Shown here: positions 14,131 through 22,432 of the stretch, in pieces
Numbering within the stretch: position 1 is the first letter of the stretch
How the letters are laid out: the number at the start of each line of letters is the position of its first letter
Source of the DNA: Holophagales bacterium
GTDB lineage: Bacteria > Acidobacteriota > Thermoanaerobaculia > UBA5066
Direction: 5' to 3'
DNA: 30,711 nucleotides
Assembly (NCBI GenBank): GCA_016719485.1
Contig: JADJZB010000010.1
Location: forward strand, 1 to 30,711
Program-made: the position numbers and the translations under genes
The notes under the pieces: model-generated
Database searches by the model: none
The model's input: only the letters and a program-made list of their open reading frames with translations
Told to the model about the DNA's origin: nothing

Positions 14131-15160
14131 GGGGGTCAGGTCTACCTTCTACACTCTACGCGGAGCGTTCCGAGAGGAGCTTCTCGAGCGCGGCGACCTT
14201 CTTGCGCACGTCCTTGCTCGCCCCTTCGGGCGCGTTGCGCCGGGCGAGGATCGACGCGCGGGACACCTCGACGCCGAGCGCCTCTCCGATGGCCGGGAGC
14301 GTGGCGCGGGCGTGCTTCCTGAGTGCGCCCGCCAGGATCGCCCGTTCCAGCGAGAGGATTCGCGGACGCTGACGCAGCTCGGCGAGGGTCAGCCCGAAGG
14401 CCTGCTCGAAAAGGCCGATGACCGCTTCGACCGACGGCGTAACGGGCTCGCGCTGCCTCCGGGGCACCTCGCGGCCTTCGTCGGTCGCCTTCGCCCCCGC
14501 CCGGGCCGCCTCGGCGAACGACGCCGAGCCGAGGTAGATCTGGCCGAGGACCTGGCCCCAGGGATCGTAGGAGGCGGCGTCCTTGTCGAGGACGAACTCC
14601 CGGTACTTCGCCGCGGCCGTGGCGCGGCGGGAGCCGAACTGCTCGAGCAGGAACGACGTGTCGAGCCACTCGGGTGTGCTCTCCAGGCCCGCGGTCGCCC
14701 GGAAGCTGGACCACGGCCAGTCGCCCGCGGAAGCCACGAGGCCGGCGCCGACGGGATTGCGGACGATGTAACGCGACACCTCGAGCAGGTGGGCGTCGCG
14801 CTGGACGAGGATCGCCTTGAAGCGGCCCTGGAACACGTGCCCGTCGCGCCCGTGACGCCGGTTGAAGTGCTGGGCGTAGTCGCCGTTGAGCTGGCGCATC
14901 CCGCGCGAGAGGGTGGCCTCGGGCGTTCCCACGAGGAGGTGGTAGTGATTGCCCATGAGGACCCAGGCGTGGAGCTTCCAGCCGAAGAGCTCGACGCTGC
15001 GGCCGAGGAGCTGCAGGAATTCGCGCCGGTCGGCGTCGTCGAGGAAGACCTCCCGACGCTCGTTCCCGCGTGAGGTGACGTGCCACAGGGCGCCGGCGTG
15101 GTCGAGGCGGAGGGGTCGGCTCATGCCGACAGTATAGTGTAGACGGTAGACCTGACCCCC
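14131..15160 (-). mobile_element. RAYT transposon bounded by palindrome-arm terminal repeats (1030 bp)
   Basis: The left end is GGGGGTCAGGTCTACCTTCT then ACACTCTACG (14131-14160). The right end is its inverse (15131-15160) with 27 of 30 bases matching. These are single arms of the dispersed palindromes, here separated by the transposase gene. The right arm carries the CCGTC variant of element D, the left the CCTTC variant of C, E and F. No target duplication is obvious. It looks like the full-length relative of the short palindromes. Confidence 0.85.
14156..15124 (-). CDS. REP-associated tyrosine transposase (RAYT, Y1/HUH family)
   Basis: The N-terminus reads RLDHAGALWHVTSRGNERRE, typical of RAYTs. 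The HUH metal motif is HYH (residues 60-62, in LMGNHYHLLV) and the catalytic tyrosine is probably Y119 in RYIVRNPVGAGLV. DGHVFQGRFKAILV between them is also conserved. Beyond the Y1 domain (about 1-150) a C-terminal part to residue 322 ends in a helical region (IGEALGVEVSRASILARRN) resembling a DnaA-C/HTH-type DNA-binding domain. The family cuts and moves single-stranded DNA at short hairpins (REP/REPIN). The gene is intact, and its TAG stop lies inside the left terminal repeat. Confidence 0.95.
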   Translation of the reverse strand: MSRPLRLDHAGALWHVTSRGNERREVFLDDADRREFLQLLGRSVELFGWKLHAWVLMGNHYHLLVGTPEATLSRGMRQLNGDYAQHFNRRHGRDGHVFQGRFKAILVQRDAHLLEVSRYIVRNPVGAGLVASAGDWPWSSFRATAGLESTPEWLDTSFLLEQFGSRRATAAAKYREFVLDKDAASYDPWGQVLGQIYLGSASFAEAARAGAKATDEGREVPRRQREPVTPSVEAVIGLFEQAFGLTLAELRQRPRILSLERAILAGALRKHARATLPAIGEALGVEVSRASILARRNAPEGASKDVRKKVAALEKLLSERSA

Positions 15161-15164
15161 AGCC

Positions 15165-15752
15165 CTATTCGGGGCGCCAGAGGGCTTCGGGCTCGGAGCG
15201 GACCTTGGCGGCCCAGCGGGAGAGGACGAAGAGGAGGTCGGAGAGGCGGTTGAGGTAGACGAGGCACTGGTCGCCGATCGCCTCGTGGCGGCCGAGCGTG
15301 GTGACGAGGCGCTCGGCGCGGCGGCAGACCGTGCGGGCCTGGTGGAGGTGGGCTCCGACGAGGCCTCCTCCGGGGAGGACGAACGACGTGAGCTCGGGGA
15401 GGCCGGAGTTCAGGTCGTCGATCGTCGCCTCGAGGAACGCGACGTGGTGCGCTTCGATGACGGGCTGCTTCGGGTGGCGGTCGCCGGGGAGGGTGGCGAG
15501 GTCGGAGCCGAGGTTGAAGAGCTCGTTCTGGAGGCGGAAGAGGATGGCGTCGAGCGTCTCCTTCACCTCGGGCGAGGCGCCGGGGAGGTCGCGGTTCGTG
15601 ACGCGGACGACGCCCAGGATGGCGTTGAGCTCGTCCACGGTGCCGTAGCTCTCGATCCGGATGGAGTCCTTCGCGATGCGCTGGCCGCCGACGAGGCTCG
15701 TCTCGCCCTTGTCCCCTCCCCGGGTGTAGACGCGGTTGATCCGGATCGCCAT
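15165..15752 (-). CDS. pduO: PduO-type cob(I)alamin adenosyltransferase
   Basis: Transfers adenosyl from ATP to cob(I)alamin to make coenzyme B12. The ATP-binding N-terminus RVYTRGGDKGETSLVGGQR is followed by ESYGTVDELNAILG, and the C-terminal helix motif is AHLHQARTVCRRAERL. These are the conserved PduO/MMAB elements. It has 195 residues. The ATG at 15752 faces the divergent PHP phosphatase 52 bases away. No other cobalamin genes are in the window; the organism may salvage corrinoids, which is inference. Confidence 0.93.
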   Translation of the reverse strand: MAIRINRVYTRGGDKGETSLVGGQRIAKDSIRIESYGTVDELNAILGVVRVTNRDLPGASPEVKETLDAILFRLQNELFNLGSDLATLPGDRHPKQPVIEAHHVAFLEATIDDLNSGLPELTSFVLPGGGLVGAHLHQARTVCRRAERLVTTLGRHEAIGDQCLVYLNRLSDLLFVLSRWAAKVRSEPEALWRPE

Positions 15753-15804
15753 GCCTGTCTCCTCTTTTCGCCTCGCTGCCGGACGGCTGCTACCCTCCGC
15801 CGCG

Positions 15805-16614
15805 ATGGCCGTAACGGATTACCACGTTCACACCGCACGCTGCGGACACGCGGGCGGCGCGACCCGAGATTACGTCCTCCACGGGCTTTCGCGGGGACTC
15901 ACCGAGATCGCGATCACCGACCACGTGCCGCTCTACTTCCTCCCCGGCGAGGACCCCGACCCGGGGCTCGCGATGACGCGGGCGGAGCTGCCCGGCTACG
16001 TCGAGGAAGTCCTCGCGTTGAGGGAGGAGTTCCGGGGGCGGATCGACGTGCTGCTGGGGATCGAGGCGGACTACGCCGAGGGGCACGAGGAGGAGCTGCG
16101 CGCGCTCCTTTCGCCGTACGACTGGGACGTCGTCCTCGGGTCGGTGCACTTCGTCGCCGGCGGGTGGATCGACGCGCCGGGCGCGGGCGCCCGGCACGAG
16201 AGCGAGGGGTCGGCGAACCTCTGGAACGCGTATTACAGGCTCGTCGCGAAGGCGGCGGCGTCGGGCCTCTTCGACGTGATGACGCACTTCGACCTGGCGA
16301 AGAAGTTCGGGCACCACCGCCCGCCGGAGTGCGAGGCGGCCGAGGACGCCGCGGTGGAGGCGGCGCGCGCCGCGGGAGTGGCGGTGGAAGTCTCGAGCGC
16401 GGGGCTGCGCAAGCCCGTGGGCGAGGAGTACCCCGGCCCGAAGCTCCTGACCAAGCTCGTCGCCGCCGGCGTGCCGCTCGTCTTCTCCTCCGACAGCCAC
16501 GCCCCGGCAGAAGTGGCGTGGGGCCGCGAGCAGGCCGTCGCCGCCGCGAAAGCCGCCGGAGCGACGGGACACGCGACCTGGCGCGGCCGCGTCCGCACCA
16601 TCCACCCGTTCTAG
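15805..16614 (+). CDS. PHP-family phosphatase, histidinol-phosphatase (HisK)-like
   Basis: All PHP metal ligands are visible: DYHVHTARCGH (residues 5-15), EIAITDHVPLYF, LGIEADY, SVHFVAGGWID, MTHFDLAKKFG and SSDSHAPAEVAWG. The order and 269-residue length fit the HisK-type histidinol phosphatase of histidine synthesis, though other PHP phosphoesterases share them. I chose the ATG at 15805 because the PHP fold starts immediately after it; a longer frame from 15736 would overlap the divergent pduO. No Shine-Dalgarno is evident. Confidence 0.85.
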   Translation: MAVTDYHVHTARCGHAGGATRDYVLHGLSRGLTEIAITDHVPLYFLPGEDPDPGLAMTRAELPGYVEEVLALREEFRGRIDVLLGIEADYAEGHEEELRALLSPYDWDVVLGSVHFVAGGWIDAPGAGARHESEGSANLWNAYYRLVAKAAASGLFDVMTHFDLAKKFGHHRPPECEAAEDAAVEAARAAGVAVEVSSAGLRKPVGEEYPGPKLLTKLVAAGVPLVFSSDSHAPAEVAWGREQAVAAAKAAGATGHATWRGRVRTIHPF

Positions 16615-16630
16615 GTGGGGCCTCCCGAGG

Positions 16631-16693
16631 GGGGGTCAGGTCTACCTTCTACACTCTGCTGCGAGCAGAGTGTAGAAGGTAGACCTGACCCCC
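16631..16693. repeat. Palindromic element F (63 bp)
   Basis: 30-bp perfect arms around GCG; arm begins GGGGGTCAGGTCTACCTTCT and ends ACACTCTGCT. Located between the convergent PHP phosphatase and QueD-like genes. Confidence 0.95.
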
Positions 16694-16698
16694 TCCCC

Positions 16699-17115
16699 CT
16701 ACCCTCGGAGCTCGACTTTGAAACCGGGGGTGAGGGTGAGGGTGAGGGCGGCGAGGCGGCAGGGCCAGGCTTCCTTGCGGAGGCGGGCGTCGACGCGGTC
16801 CCAGATCCAGTGGGCGAGGTTCTCGGCCGTGGGGACGGTGTCGCGGAACTCGGGGATCTCCTCGTTGAGGTTGCGGTGGTCGAGGGGGCGATCGACCTCT
16901 TCCTTGAGGAGGCGGTCGAGGTCGGTGAGGTTGACGACCATGCCGTGCTCGGGGTCGGGCTCCCCTTCCACGGAGATCTCGAGGGCGTAGTTGTGTCCGT
17001 AGCCCGCGGGATTGGACGCCGCGCCGTAGGTCTCGCGGTTCCACTCCTCGGACCGGTCGCGGCGGAAGAGACGGTGGGCGGCGTTGAAGTGGATCGTCCG
17101 CGAGAGGTGGAGCAT
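16699..17115 (-). CDS. 6-pyruvoyltetrahydropterin synthase / QueD-like protein
   Basis: PTPS-fold protein acting on 7,8-dihydroneopterin triphosphate (QueD in queuosine synthesis, or PTPS in pterin synthesis). Visible motifs are SRTIHFNAAHRL (first zinc His), NPAGYGHNYALEISVEG, MVVNLTDLDRLL, PLDHRNLNE (active-site Asp/His) and PTAENLAHWIWDRV with the substrate-binding Glu. The segment aligned to C-N-N-P-x-G-H-G-H-N-Y of classical members reads A-S-N-P-A-G-Y-G-H-N-Y, so the usual catalytic Cys and one zinc His appear changed. It may be a paralogue with altered activity. I start at the ATG at 17115 because the family begins there; the frame extends to 17172. Confidence 0.82.
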   Translation of the reverse strand: MLHLSRTIHFNAAHRLFRRDRSEEWNRETYGAASNPAGYGHNYALEISVEGEPDPEHGMVVNLTDLDRLLKEEVDRPLDHRNLNEEIPEFRDTVPTAENLAHWIWDRVDARLRKEAWPCRLAALTLTLTPGFKVELRG

Positions 17116-17206
17116 CGCGGGCGATTCTAGCGAGACGGTGCCCGCGTTGCCTCCCGCTCGGATCTTGAGCATGATGGCCGGAGCGTCACCGACCGAAAGA
17201 AGAACG

Positions 17207-19060
17207 ATGAGCCTGCCGCCCGGATCACGCCTCGGACCCTACGAGATCCTCTCCGCGATCGAAGCGGGGGGCATGGGATCGGTCTATCTCGGCCGGGACA
17301 CCCGCCTGATGCGCGACGTGGCGGTGAAGGTGCTGCCTGTCGGGATGATGGAGGACCCGCGCGCCGTGGAGCGGTTCCTGCGCGAGGCGCGCGCGGCGGC
17401 CGCGCTGTCGCACCCGAACATCGTGGCGATCCACGACGTGGGGGACGCCCCGGTGAACGTCCAGGGCCCCTTCGGACCGCGGGAGGTGCGGCTGCGCTAC
17501 CTCGTGGAGGAGTACGTCGACGGGGGCTCGCTCCGCCGCGTCCTGAAGGGGGGCGTTCGCCCCGATCTCCTCACGATCTCCGGCTGGGCCGTCGGGATCG
17601 TCCGCGCGCTCGTGGCCGCGCACGAGAAAGGGCTGATCCACCGGGACCTGAAGCCCGAGAACGTCCTCGTCGACTCCCAGGGGAACGCGAAGATCGCCGA
17701 CTTCGGCCTCGTCCGCTGGATCTACCCGCAGACGGCCGCCCCGTCGCCGAAGGACGAGGCCAAGAACGGCCCGCCGACGCTGACGCACGCGGGGTTCGTC
17801 GTGGGGACGCTCGGGTACATGAGCCCCGAGCAGGTGCTCGGCGGGGCGATCGACGGCCGAAGCGACCTCTTCGGCCTCGGCATCCTCCTGTTCGAGCTGG
17901 TGACGGGGTCGTCGCCGTTCGCGCGCAGCAGCACCGACGCCGCCTTCGACGCCGTCCTCAACCACACCCCTTCGCCCCTCCAGTCTTTCGTCTCCAACGT
18001 GCCCGATCGCCTGGCGCGGATCGTGTCGTGGTGCCTCGAGAAGGACGCCGCGAAGCGCCCCGCCTCGGCGCGCGAGCTGCTGCCGCACCTCGAGAGGCTG
18101 CAGGCAGAGCTCGCCGGGAGCACGCGCGCCTCGTCGACCGGGCTGCCGCGGCTCACCGAGCCGCCGGGTCCACGGGGCGTTCCCCCTCTCCTCTGGCTCG
18201 CGACGGCGGCGGCCGTCCTGGTCGCGTTCGTCGCGGGGTTCGCCGCGGGGAGGGCACGTCCCGACAACCGGCCCTCTCCCTCCTCCGCCGCCGCCTGGAC
18301 CGCCGTGCCGCTCTCCCTGACGGCCGAGCCGGCGATGGAGGTGACGCTCCTGCCGGGCGGCCGCCGCGCCCTCCTCGGAAGCGGCGAGCTCCTGGACGCG
18401 GACGCGGGGCGTCTGCGGAGACGTGCCCTCGGCGGAACGCTGGCCGGCCCCGTCGTGGGTGGCTCCGGTAGCGCGGTGATCGGGACGACGGAGGAGGGCA
18501 TCGTGGAGGTGCCGCTCCCGGCGGGGACGCCCGTGAGGACGCTCGTCGCGGACGGCCTCGAGCCCTGCCTCTCGCCCGACGAGAGCCAGCTGGCGTTCGT
18601 CCGCCGCGACGGCAGCTCGAGCGAGCTGTGGGTGGCGCGGCGGGACGGCCACAGCCCGAGGCGCGTGGCCCGGGCCGACACGGCGTTCTGGGCCTGGCCG
18701 GTCTTCACCGCCGACGGCGCGAGCCTCCTCTTCTACGACGTGGAGAGGACCGGGCCGCGCGCCGGCACGGGGCTCCTCTTCTCGGTGCGCCTGGCCGAGG
18801 GAACGCCCCTCCCCTTCGGCCCCGACGTGCGCCTCGAGCCGGGCGCGCGCCCGGCGATCGCGGAGGGCGGGAGCGTCCTGGTGAGGACGTACGGAATCCG
18901 CGACGCGCTGCTCCTGGAGAGGGAAGGGCGCGAGGCGGTGCCGCTGCCGTTCGGGGCAGGGCTCTCGCTCCTCGTCGCCTCGCCCGGGGGAGAGACGATC
19001 GCGGCCCGCCCCGAGGGAGGGCCGCTGATCCTCTGGAGAAGAGTCGCCGGCCCTACTTGA
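17207..19060 (+). CDS. Eukaryote-type Ser/Thr protein kinase with membrane segment and propeller-like C-terminus
   Basis: A 617-residue transmembrane kinase. The kinase domain covers about residues 9-300: Gly loop EAGGMGSVYLGRD, ATP-binding lysine K41 (VAVKVL), catalytic loop HRDLKPENVL (D147), DFGLVRW (D165) and GTLGYMSPEQ in the activation segment, so it should be active. One membrane helix (LLWLATAAAVLVAFVAGFAAG) follows near residue 330. The extracytoplasmic part has repeated strand units (LLPGGRRALLGSG, CLSPDESQLAFVRRDG, SSELWVARRDGHSPRRVARA, VFTADGASLLFYDV) typical of TolB/WD40-like propellers. I chose the ATG at 17207; an ATG at 17171 is an alternative. Its 3' end overlaps the convergent FKBP gene by 8 bases. 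Confidence 0.93.
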   Translation: MSLPPGSRLGPYEILSAIEAGGMGSVYLGRDTRLMRDVAVKVLPVGMMEDPRAVERFLREARAAAALSHPNIVAIHDVGDAPVNVQGPFGPREVRLRYLVEEYVDGGSLRRVLKGGVRPDLLTISGWAVGIVRALVAAHEKGLIHRDLKPENVLVDSQGNAKIADFGLVRWIYPQTAAPSPKDEAKNGPPTLTHAGFVVGTLGYMSPEQVLGGAIDGRSDLFGLGILLFELVTGSSPFARSSTDAAFDAVLNHTPSPLQSFVSNVPDRLARIVSWCLEKDAAKRPASARELLPHLERLQAELAGSTRASSTGLPRLTEPPGPRGVPPLLWLATAAAVLVAFVAGFAAGRARPDNRPSPSSAAAWTAVPLSLTAEPAMEVTLLPGGRRALLGSGELLDADAGRLRRRALGGTLAGPVVGGSGSAVIGTTEEGIVEVPLPAGTPVRTLVADGLEPCLSPDESQLAFVRRDGSSSELWVARRDGHSPRRVARADTAFWAWPVFTADGASLLFYDVERTGPRAGTGLLFSVRLAEGTPLPFGPDVRLEPGARPAIAEGGSVLVRTYGIRDALLLEREGREAVPLPFGAGLSLLVASPGGETIAARPEGGPLILWRRVAGPT

Positions 19061-19568
19061 CGCCCAGGAGCTCGACGTCGAACACGAGGGTGGCACCAGG
19101 CGGGATGACGTTGCCCGCTCCGCGGTCGCCGTAGCCGAGCTGGGGCGGGATGAGGAGCGTGCGCTTGCCGCCCACCTTCATCGTGGAGACGCCCTCGTCC
19201 CAGCCCTTGATGACCCGCCCGCGCCCGATGGGGAACTCGAACGGGGAGCCGCGGTCGACGGAGCTGTCGAACTTCGTCCCCTTCGCCTCGTTCACCCAGA
19301 GCCAGCCCGTGTAGTGCATGACGCAGATCTGGCCCGTCTCGGGGGAGGGACCGGTCCCGACGACGACGTCTTCGTAACCGAGCCCGCTTTCGGTCTTCAC
19401 CATCTTCGACTCCTTCTTCGCGGCGGCGGGGGCCTCGGCCTTCGCTACGGCGGGGGCCTGGGCATTCGCCTTCGGTGCTCCGGCTTTCGGGGCCTGCTTC
19501 TGCTGCGCGGTCGCCGCGGTGGCGGCCAGCGCGAGCGCGCAGACGAGAGCCGTCGTGGACTTCTGCAT
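19053..19568 (-). CDS. Secreted FKBP-type peptidyl-prolyl cis-trans isomerase
   Basis: Signal peptide at residues 1-21 (TTALVCALALAATAATA), then an Ala/Lys/Pro-rich linker to about residue 60, then one FKBP domain: GQICVMHYTGWL, GTKFDSSVDRGSPFEFPIG, VIKGWDEGVSTMKVGGKRTL, IPPQLGYGDRGAG and IPPGATLVFDVELL. It should assist proline isomerisation and folding in the periplasm. 171 residues. The ATG at 19568 follows an AGGAGG ribosome-binding site. Confidence 0.95.
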   Translation of the reverse strand: MQKSTTALVCALALAATAATAQQKQAPKAGAPKANAQAPAVAKAEAPAAAKKESKMVKTESGLGYEDVVVGTGPSPETGQICVMHYTGWLWVNEAKGTKFDSSVDRGSPFEFPIGRGRVIKGWDEGVSTMKVGGKRTLLIPPQLGYGDRGAGNVIPPGATLVFDVELLGVK

Positions 19569-19650
19569 GTTCGTCCTCCTGAGGTCTCCCGGTCGCCCCG
19601 GGAGCGGGGAGTCTAGGGGCGCCCCGGGGGAATGGGAAGCGCGCCGCCCT

Positions 19651-20691
19651 TCAGGCGGCGGGGGCGGACGCGATCGTCTTCTCCAGCTCCTCGACGTCCT
19701 CGCGGCTGCCGATGTAGAGCGGGGTCCGCTGGTGGTTCTCCTCGGGGAAGATGGAGACGATCCGCTTGCGCCCGTCGATCGCCAGTCCGCCCGCCGCCTC
19801 GACGACGGCCGCCAGCGGCGCCGCTTCGTACATGAGCCGGAGCTTGCCCTCGGGCGAGCCGTCGGTGCCGGGGTAGAGAAAGATGCCGCCGCGCAGGAGG
19901 ATCCGGTGGACGTCGACGACGAGGGCTCCCGAGTAGCGCGTGGAGCGCGGGCGGCCGCGCCCGGGATCGGGCGTGCGCAGCGCCTCGACGAAACGTCGCG
20001 GCCCCTCGGGCCAGGTGGAGATGAAGCCCTCGTTGCAGGCGTAGTAGGTGCCGCGGCGGGGAATCCGGATGTCGGGATGGGAGAGGAGGAACTCGCCGAT
20101 GCCCGGATCGAGGGTGAAGCCCTGGACGCCGGCCTTCGGCCCGGCGGTGTAGACGAGCATCGTGGCGGGGCCGTAGACGAAGTAGCCCGCGACGACCTGC
20201 TCCTGCGAGATGCGCGCGAGGAGCTCGGCCTCGGAGTGGATCGGGCCTGAGCCGCCGATGCGCCGCACGGAGAAGATCGACCCGACGGCGCCGTTGATGT
20301 CGAGGTTGGAGGAGCCGTCGAGCGGGTCGACGAAGACGACGTACTTGCCCGCGCTGGCCGCGACGGCCTCGTTCTCGGGGAGGCGGGCGGGAAGGTCCAT
20401 CTCCTCGGTGACGACGGTCGGGACGAGCTGCCCGTAGGCGAAGGCCTCGAGGAAGATGTCGTTGGCGAGGGCGTCGAGCTTCTGCTGCTCCTCGCCCTGG
20501 ACGTTCGTGTGCCCCGAGGGCCCGAGGACCTCCGCGAGGCCGGCGCGGGAGAGGACGCGGGCGATCCGCTTGCCCGCGAGCGCGAGCTGGGAGAGGAGAG
20601 CGGAGAGCTCGCCGGTCGCCTGCGGGTAGCGCCGCTCGGTCTCGAAGAGGTGGCGGTGGAGGCGGGTCCCGACGGTTCCGGTGGAGGTCAC
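19651..20691 (-). CDS. fbp: Fructose-1,6-bisphosphatase, class I
   Basis: Hydrolyses fructose-1,6-bisphosphate to fructose-6-phosphate. The lithium-sensitive phosphatase metal motif is VVFVDPLDGSSNLD (about residues 118-131), preceded by TEEMD. FTLDPGIGEFLLSHP, RYSGALVVDVHRILLRGGIF and the phosphate-binding EGKLRLMYEAAPLA are all present. 346 residues, normal for class I. The GTG at 20691 has a GAGGTGAC ribosome-binding site and lies 9 bases after the glk stop, so it is the last gene of the tal-zwf-pgl-glk-fbp operon. It would return hexose phosphate to the pentose-phosphate cycle or gluconeogenesis. Confidence 0.95.
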   Translation of the reverse strand: MTSTGTVGTRLHRHLFETERRYPQATGELSALLSQLALAGKRIARVLSRAGLAEVLGPSGHTNVQGEEQQKLDALANDIFLEAFAYGQLVPTVVTEEMDLPARLPENEAVAASAGKYVVFVDPLDGSSNLDINGAVGSIFSVRRIGGSGPIHSEAELLARISQEQVVAGYFVYGPATMLVYTAGPKAGVQGFTLDPGIGEFLLSHPDIRIPRRGTYYACNEGFISTWPEGPRRFVEALRTPDPGRGRPRSTRYSGALVVDVHRILLRGGIFLYPGTDGSPEGKLRLMYEAAPLAAVVEAAGGLAIDGRKRIVSIFPEENHQRTPLYIGSREDVEELEKTIASAPAA

Positions 20692-20700
20692 GGTGTCACC

Positions 20701-21689
20701 TCATCCCTGTGATGCGCCGGCCGCGGCGCGTGCCGCGGCCCTCGCGGCGCCGAGGATGGCGCAGGAGTCGTTGAGGACGACGCGGATCGGAATGCGCGCC
20801 AGGAGCGGCCCGAACCGCCCCTTGGCCGTGAAGGCGGTGAAAAAGCCGTCCCGAAGGAGCGGGAGGATCTTCGGCGCGATGCCGCCGCCGACGTAGACGC
20901 CGCCCGTGGCGAGGGTCTTCAGCGCGAGGTTCCCCGCTTCGCCGCCGTAGAGGGAGACGAAGCGGTGCATCGTCCTCTGGCAGACGGGGTCGGTCTCGTC
21001 GAGCGCGGCGCGGCTGACGACGGGGGCGGGGTCGCCGGAGGCGGCGATCGCGCTCGTGAGCCACTCGGGCTCGGGAAGGCCGGACAGGTTGCGCTCGAAC
21101 CGGTAGAGCGTCGCGAGGCCCGGCCCCGAGACGACGCGCTCCCACGAGACGTGCCCGTGGCGCAGGCGGAGGGTCTTCAGGAGCTCGATCTCCTCGTCGT
21201 TGCGCGGCGCGAAGGAGGCGTGCCCCCCTCGGAGGGCATCGGGATGAAGCCGCTCGCGGAACGGAAGAGGAGCGCTTCGCCGAGGCCGGTGCCGGCCGAG
21301 ATGAGGGCGCCGTTGCCCGTGGGGTCTTCCTCGCCCCGGTTGAGGACCTCGAAGTCGGAAGGGCCGAGCTCGGCGAGGCCCCAGGCGTTCGCGGCGAGGT
21401 CGTTGAGGACGACCGCGGGGACTCCGAGGTCGGCCCGGATCTCCTCGGCGTCGATGGAGAAGGCGACGTTCGTCCCCTCGGCGCGGCCGTGCCGTACGGG
21501 GCCGGCGACGCCGAAGGCCGCCGCTTCGAGCCGCTTCTCGCCCGCGAGGAAGCCGTCGAAGGCGTCGTGAAGGGTCGCGAAATCGCGCGTCGGAAAGCGC
21601 GTGCGGCGTTTCTCGACGAGGCGCCCGTCCTCCACTTCGAAGAGGGCGAGGCGCATGTTCGTTCCGCCGACGTCTCCGGCGAGCAGCAT
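20701..21689 (-). CDS. glk: Glucokinase (one frameshift)
   Basis: Phosphorylates glucose to glucose-6-phosphate. The ATG at 21689 gives MLLAGDVGGTNMRLALFEVE, the ASKHA phosphate-1 motif. VVLNDLAANAWGL and GALISAGTGLGEALL follow. The frame then breaks near a six-C run (21223-21228); the other frame continues HASFAPRNDEEIELLKTLR, VSWERVVSGPGLATLYRF, VYVGGGIAPKILPLL and the C-terminal LNDSCAILGAARAAA. The two parts join into a complete Glk of about 329 residues, so one base in the C run is probably miscalled. Its start is 2 bases from the pgl stop. Confidence 0.9.
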
Positions 21690-21691
21690 CG

Positions 21692-22417
21692 TCAGTCCTC
21701 CCCCGCGGCCGCGCGGTCCAGGAAGAAGAGCCTCTCTCCAACCGGCGGGTCGACGCAAGCGGCGGGAAGGGCGAGGTCTCCGGAGAGGACCCGGGCGAGC
21801 GCCTCGCGCTTGCCCCGGCCCGACACCACGAACACGACGGACCGCGCCGCGTTGAGGAGCGGCAGCGTGAACGTGACGCGCGAGGGGGGCGGCTTCGGCG
21901 CGCCGTCCACCCTCACGACGAGCCGCACCGTCTCGGCGGCCGCCGGGTGGCCGGGGAAGAGGGAAGCGGTGTGGCCGTCCTCGCCGAGGCCGAGGAGAAC
22001 GAGGTCGAGGACCGGGACCGCGGGCGCGGGGGCCGAGAGGCGCTCGCGCAGGAGCGCCTCGTACCGCTCGGCCCCGTCGGGCGCGAGCGACGCAACGGGG
22101 TGGACGTTCTCGGGCGGGATCGGGACGTGGAAGAGGAGCGCCTCGCGGGCGGCGGCATCGTTGCGGTCGCCGTCGCACTCGCCGACGCAGCGCTCGTCGC
22201 CGAAGAAGACCTCGACCGAGCCCCACGGGACGAGGTCGGCCCACGGGGAGTCCGCGAGGCGGCGGTAGGCGGCGAGGGGCGTGGTGCCGCCGGCGAGGGC
22301 GACGCGGAAGCGCCCGCGTTCCTCCACTGCTTCGGCGGCGCGCAGCGCGAAGAGCTCGGCGACCCCCTCCGCGAGGGCGGCCGAGGACGGGAACACCGTG
22401 ACCTGCGTTCTCGGCAT
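21692..22417 (-). CDS. pgl: 6-phosphogluconolactonase
   Basis: Hydrolyses 6-phosphogluconolactone, the second step of the oxidative pentose-phosphate pathway. GlcN6P-isomerase/Pgl fold: RFRVALAGGTTPLAAYRRLA, WGSVEVFFGDERCVGECDGD, the catalytic LGLGEDGHTASLFPGHPA and RVTFTLPLLNAARSVVFVVSG. 241 residues, DevB/SOL type. It sits between zwf and glk with gaps of 15 and 2 bases. Confidence 0.96.
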   Translation of the reverse strand: MPRTQVTVFPSSAALAEGVAELFALRAAEAVEERGRFRVALAGGTTPLAAYRRLADSPWADLVPWGSVEVFFGDERCVGECDGDRNDAAAREALLFHVPIPPENVHPVASLAPDGAERYEALLRERLSAPAPAVPVLDLVLLGLGEDGHTASLFPGHPAAAETVRLVVRVDGAPKPPPSRVTFTLPLLNAARSVVFVVSGRGKREALARVLSGDLALPAACVDPPVGERLFFLDRAAAGED

Positions 22418-22432
22418 GGCTCCGGTCGGGGA

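Noticed and set aside
2519..16693. Palindromes considered as a CRISPR array
   Set aside because: Copies are kilobases apart, each is a full palindrome, there are no regular spacers and no cas genes.
4751..16693. Palindromes considered as ordinary Rho-independent terminators
   Set aside because: The stems are long and GC-rich but no T tract follows in either direction, sequence is shared across copies beyond what pairing needs, and one copy lies between divergent starts.
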